Assembly: GCA_002359895.1 (NCBI GenBank)
Contig: DEOB01000011.1
Coordinates: 616,384-641,759 of the forward strand
Reading direction: 5' to 3'
Length of the DNA stretch: 25,376 nt
Source of the DNA: Stenotrophomonas sp. UBA2629
GTDB taxonomy: Bacteria > Pseudomonadota > Gammaproteobacteria > Xanthomonadales > Xanthomonadaceae
The notes beneath the pieces are model-generated. The model was not told the DNA's origin. It searched no databases and saw only the letters and a list, made by a program, of their open reading frames with translations. This document shows positions 22,228-25,376 of the stretch, one piece after another. How positions within the stretch are numbered: position 1 is the first letter of the stretch; each line of letters opens with the position of its first letter. Both the position numbers and the translations under genes were made by a program.

Positions 22228-24978
22228 TTACTCCTGGGCGGCCGCGCCAGCCCTCCCCGCCTGCAGCAGGCTGTTGAACAGCAGCTTGAACGAGGCGTGG
22301 GTCTGCGCGCGGAAGCTGATATCGGTACCGAAGAAGGTCAACCGGCCAGCCCCAACGTCTGCCTCAGCCGCCAGCACCCCACCCTGCAGATGCTCCTGAC
22401 CCCAAGCCCAGCCACTGCGCAGCGGCGTGGCCGACTCGAAGTGCAGCAGCGGGCGGATATCAGCACGGCCGGCCGGCAGATCGAATACCGGCGCATTATC
22501 CCAGCGACCATCAGAGAAATACACATCCAGCTGCGCCGGAAGCCCCCAATTCAGCGAGCGCCCCTTGTCAACAGCCACCTGCAGCACGCTGCCGGGGATG
22601 TAGTACTCACGCTGACTCAGCGCCACGCGCTCGCCATCAGCACCCGCCTTGCGCAGGTGGCTGCTCAACGGCAACCCGAGCGCAGTCGCCAGACCACTGG
22701 ACGAACCGGTGGCAACCACATGCCCACCCTGCTGCAGGAACTCACGCAACACCTGCGTGGCGGCATCACCCTCCAACTCACCCAGCAAGCCATGGAACTC
22801 AGCAGGAATGGTGGATGCCTGCGGTGAAGCAGAGACGCGGCCCGCCTTACCCTCAATGGCCAATGCCTTGGGCAACGGCAACGCGCCACTGGGCAACAGC
22901 AGCACATCAAAGCGCTCACGCAGCTTGCCGGCAAGTATCTGCTGTGGATACACCACGCTGTAATCGAAGCCGAAGTTCTCCAGCACCAGGCGCGTCCAGC
23001 CGGACACCATCGAGCCGCCGTAGTGATCCCACAAAGCTATACGGGGCGCATGCAGCGGCACACCCGTGAGTGCCACACCCTCGCCTGCTGCCCTCGCGGT
23101 CACGCCGGTTTCATGCAATGCGGCCACCAGCGCATCTCGATTACCCGCCGGCACGTAGTACGCGCCATCCTGCGCGGCCAGGCGCTGTACCGGCACACCG
23201 GCTTTCAAGAGGCGATTGACTGCAATGACGGCGTTGTTGACCCGCGCATCCAGCACCCAACCGCTCGCAGACTCCGCCACCGGAACCACTGCAGGCAACT
23301 GCAACTGACCGACCGCCAGCGGCTCGAACGGCCCGTCAAAACTTTCCAGTACGCGATCGAAACCAACCCCCATCTGCAGGGCCAATGTCCAGCCAGCCGA
23401 ATCGTACGGCGCAATCGGCGGCCCACCCGGATACTCGAAATCCTGCGGGTGATCCTGCGGCTCGAACATGTCACGCACATGCGGCCGGAATGCCTGATCC
23501 GCGCGCACCACGAACGAGCCCGCCGGATACGCCTTGCCACTCACGTTGAAATCCGCACGCGCACGCAGCACTTCAACACCGCCCAACTGCAACGCATTGA
23601 CGAACGCAACTGCTGTCGGCAGATCCGCCTGATCGGCAGAAATCACGTAGCCACGCGCATCACGTTGATCCGGACGCTGCAGCAAGGCTGCCACCTGCTC
23701 GCGACTCAACTCACTCGACTTGCCTGCCGACGCGGCTTTTGCCTGCTCTGCAGCAGCACTCAACGCCGCCGGACTCACTGTCCAGTTGTCGCTACTGCCG
23801 CGCTCGATGGAGTTGCGACCCATGCGGTAGATATTCCACAGCAGCTGCTCGCGGTTGCGCGAGGCGTAATCCAGCAATGCCCAATTCGCCGTGAGGCTGT
23901 AGTCGATGGACTGACGGAAATGCCAGGTCTGCGCAGCCACCGGCAATGGCAGGTTACTGTCCGGCAACTGCCGCTCGGGCAGGAAAGGAATCTGCATCGG
24001 CGTCGGGTTGCCGGTGATCTCGGTCAGCACGCCGAGCATGTTGTGGAAGTACGGCATGGTGCGCAAGCCACCATTCCACCACGTCGAATACACACTGCCA
24101 CCCTTGGATACCGCACCCGGCTTGTTTTCCTGCAGGTAACGTAGATTCATCGCCGAACCCAGCGCCTCCAGGCCCACCGGAATCATCGCGTCGATGTTGT
24201 AGTTGTACGGATCGCGGTACGGCGGAATCACGATCACCGTGCCCTTGGGCGAAGTCTGGTGATGGTTGTAGACAATCTGCGGATACCAGCGCGTGTACAT
24301 CGCGCGATTGAGGTTGCGCGTCTCCTGCAAGGCAGCCATGTAGAAATCGCGATTGTTATCGTGACCTGCATACTTCTGGTACAGGCGCGGCGGCTTGTCG
24401 AGCACGCGCTTGGACGGCACCGGCTCGCGCATGTACCAGTCCGAGTACAACTCCTGCCCATCCGGATTGGCGTGCACCAGCAACACGATGGTGTCATCAA
24501 GAATGCGCCTGGTCTCCGCATCCTTGCGGCTTGCTAGCTGCCACACCGTTTCAATCAGCTGATGCGCGCCGACGGTTTCATTGGCATGCAGGCCACCGTC
24601 GATCCACACCACCGCCTTGCCCTGCGCTGCCAGCACACGTGCTGCCGCATCACCATCACGCGCCCGCGCAAGCCGCTCGGAGATGCTGCGATATTCCTCC
24701 AGCCGTGCAAGGTTCGCCGGCGAGGACGCAATCAACATCAGCTGCGAGCGGCCCTCCGATGTCTTGCCCAATTCCACCAACTGAAATCTGTCAGAGGTTG
24801 CTGCAACCTGGCGGAAATACGCCTCGGTCTGCGTGTAGTTGGCGAGCATGTAGTCATCGCCAATATCAAAACCGAAATGCGCCTTAGGTGACGGCACCGC
24901 CGCCTGCGCGACACCCACTCCGACCACCAGCAACAGCACGCCAATCGCGCAGCGCTGCATCACGTTGAGTTGAATCAT
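22228..24978 (-). CDS. Secreted M14-family zinc carboxypeptidase-like protein
   Basis: Probable exported metallopeptidase, 916 residues from the ATG at 24978. An N-terminal signal peptide (MIQLNVMQRCAIGVLLLVVGVGVAQA, likely cut after AQA) places it outside the cytoplasm. The M14 domain spans about 40-340: GLHANETVG gives the zinc ligands His131 and Glu134, GHDNNRDF (206-212) resembles the substrate-binding DxNR motif, NHHQ (238-241) gives the third ligand, and Glu320 in GVLTEITG is a plausible catalytic residue. The C-terminal third resembles a class I glutamine-amidotransferase-like fold (FDVLLLPSGAL, LREFLQQGGHVVATGSS, FFGTDISFRAQTH) and probably is not catalytic. GGGAG lies 7 bases upstream of the chosen ATG; the frame extends 16 codons further without a leader-like sequence. 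The gene lies between tuf and rpsJ. Substrate unknown. Confidence 0.88.
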   Translation of the reverse strand: MIQLNVMQRCAIGVLLLVVGVGVAQAAVPSPKAHFGFDIGDDYMLANYTQTEAYFRQVAATSDRFQLVELGKTSEGRSQLMLIASSPANLARLEEYRSISERLARARDGDAAARVLAAQGKAVVWIDGGLHANETVGAHQLIETVWQLASRKDAETRRILDDTIVLLVHANPDGQELYSDWYMREPVPSKRVLDKPPRLYQKYAGHDNNRDFYMAALQETRNLNRAMYTRWYPQIVYNHHQTSPKGTVIVIPPYRDPYNYNIDAMIPVGLEALGSAMNLRYLQENKPGAVSKGGSVYSTWWNGGLRTMPYFHNMLGVLTEITGNPTPMQIPFLPERQLPDSNLPLPVAAQTWHFRQSIDYSLTANWALLDYASRNREQLLWNIYRMGRNSIERGSSDNWTVSPAALSAAAEQAKAASAGKSSELSREQVAALLQRPDQRDARGYVISADQADLPTAVAFVNALQLGGVEVLRARADFNVSGKAYPAGSFVVRADQAFRPHVRDMFEPQDHPQDFEYPGGPPIAPYDSAGWTLALQMGVGFDRVLESFDGPFEPLAVGQLQLPAVVPVAESASGWVLDARVNNAVIAVNRLLKAGVPVQRLAAQDGAYYVPAGNRDALVAALHETGVTARAAGEGVALTGVPLHAPRIALWDHYGGSMVSGWTRLVLENFGFDYSVVYPQQILAGKLRERFDVLLLPSGALPLPKALAIEGKAGRVSASPQASTIPAEFHGLLGELEGDAATQVLREFLQQGGHVVATGSSSGLATALGLPLSSHLRKAGADGERVALSQREYYIPGSVLQVAVDKGRSLNWGLPAQLDVYFSDGRWDNAPVFDLPAGRADIRPLLHFESATPLRSGWAWGQEHLQGGVLAAEADVGAGRLTFFGTDISFRAQTHASFKLLFNSLLQAGRAGAAAQE

Positions 24979-25102
24979 TCCCCACTCCCTTGCATGTACA
25001 CCGGCCTGCCGGCGCAACCAATCCACTCATATCCAAGCATCGCCAATGGCCTTGCCCGGCACCTCTAGAAGCATGAGACAGCCAACACGACTTTTCCGCC
25101 AC

Positions 25103-25132
25103 TGATCCTGGCCAACGGCCTGATCAAGTCAA
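25103..25132 (-). promoter_or_regulatory. Possible promoter/operator region upstream of the M14 peptidase gene
   Basis: The roughly 305-base gap between the peptidase start and the tuf terminator holds no supported gene. A near-consensus -35 (TTGACT, 25127-25132, minus) is present, but the sequence 17 bases on (AGGATC) is a poor -10. It overlaps an interrupted inverted repeat at 25103-25126 (TGATC..GGCC...GGCC.GATCA) that could be an operator. Weak evidence. Confidence 0.25.
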
Positions 25133-25283
25133 ATCCATGCACCGCAACCGTACCCGCCAATCCATCTACCGCTGTACTCCCCTAATCAGCCCCCATTGGC
25201 GCGCGCAAAAGCCTCCCACCCACCCACACAACCAAGCTATGAAGCAGGCACACAAGACGCCACTCACCCCGAAAAACAGGCAC

Positions 25284-25312
25284 AAAAAAAGGGCGGCCCG
25301 TGAGGGCCACCC
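25284..25312 (-). terminator. Rho-independent terminator of tuf
   Basis: On the minus strand GGGTGGCCC and GGGCCGCCC form a 9-bp stem (one G-U pair) around TCAC, followed by a run of seven T residues. It lies about 40 bases after the tuf stop and separates tuf from the peptidase gene. Confidence 0.93.
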
Positions 25313-25351
25313 TTCTTTCAACACCATGCTTCCAGAGGAAGCGCAGTGCTA

Positions 25352-25376
25352 TTAGGCGATGATCTTTGCAACCACG
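25352..25376 (-). CDS. tuf: Elongation factor Tu, C-terminal end (partial)
   Basis: The last bases of the window, read on the minus strand, encode VVAKIIA followed by TAA, the near-invariant C-terminus of bacterial EF-Tu (VGAGVVAKIIA-like). EF-Tu delivers aminoacyl-tRNA to the ribosome. The rest of the gene lies beyond the right edge. A strong terminator follows, and EF-Tu is the expected neighbour upstream of the S10 operon, which supports the call despite the short length. Confidence 0.85.

Noticed and set aside
23023..24144. 373-residue plus-strand frame opposite the M14 peptidase gene
   Set aside because: Antisense to a gene with intact catalytic motifs and a signal peptide; composition is that of a shadow frame.
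25137..25355. Small plus-strand frame next to the tuf end
   Set aside because: It runs through the tuf terminator and into the tuf coding end on the other strand; no domain or ribosome-binding site.

Overview
The window is a stretch of housekeeping chromosome from a gammaproteobacterium of the Xanthomonas/Stenotrophomonas group (Lysobacteraceae). Three things point there. The ribosomal proteins read like that family: 332-residue RpoA, 275-residue L2 starting MPLMKFKPTSPGR, zinc-free 101-residue S14. rpmJ is missing between secY and rpsM. Short palindromes headed by GTAG match the Stenotrophomonas-type REP elements (SMAG). Genus-level placement is an inference. Almost every gene is on the minus strand, so the main operon reads from the right end of the window to the left.

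Right end to left: the last codons of tuf (EF-Tu) and its intrinsic terminator (25284-25376), then an exported M14 zinc carboxypeptidase-like protein (22228-24978). This peptidase gene separates tuf from rpsJ, which are often close neighbours in bacteria. A leader of about 400 bases with a candidate promoter and several hairpins follows, and then the ribosomal block: rpsJ-rplC-rplD-rplW-rplB-rpsS-rplV-rpsC-rplP-rpmC-rpsQ (S10 set), rplN-rplX-rplE-rpsN-rpsH-rplF-rplR-rpsE-rpmD-rplO-secY (spc set), a 350-base gap with a candidate promoter and structured leader, and rpsM-rpsK-rpsD-rpoA-rplQ (alpha set), ended by a strong terminator at 7573-7598. Together they supply 25 ribosomal proteins, the Sec translocon pore and the RNA polymerase alpha subunit.

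Left of the block come dsbB and a class II DAHP synthase gene, which look like a two-gene unit; an intergenic region of about 660 bases; the plus-strand pair typA/bipA and a small DUF2127-type membrane protein gene; and on the minus strand a PpiB-like cyclophilin, malate dehydrogenase and an RluA-type pseudouridine synthase.

The most informative non-housekeeping element is in the gap between the DUF2127 gene and the DAHP synthase gene. A decayed REP-associated tyrosine transposase (RAYT) reading frame (about 5027-5404, minus) lies between two inverted pairs of SMAG-like REP palindromes. RAYT/REP systems are known; this looks like a dead copy. The other points worth checking are regulatory: hairpins without U-tracts placed 6-11 bases after stop codons wherever the operon has a sizeable gap, two candidate promoters sharing TTGCAC and a 17-base spacer ahead of the S10 and alpha sets, and an attenuator-like hairpin beside a TATAAT in the rpsN-rpsH gap. 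I found no CRISPR array, tRNA, rRNA, phage or defence system.
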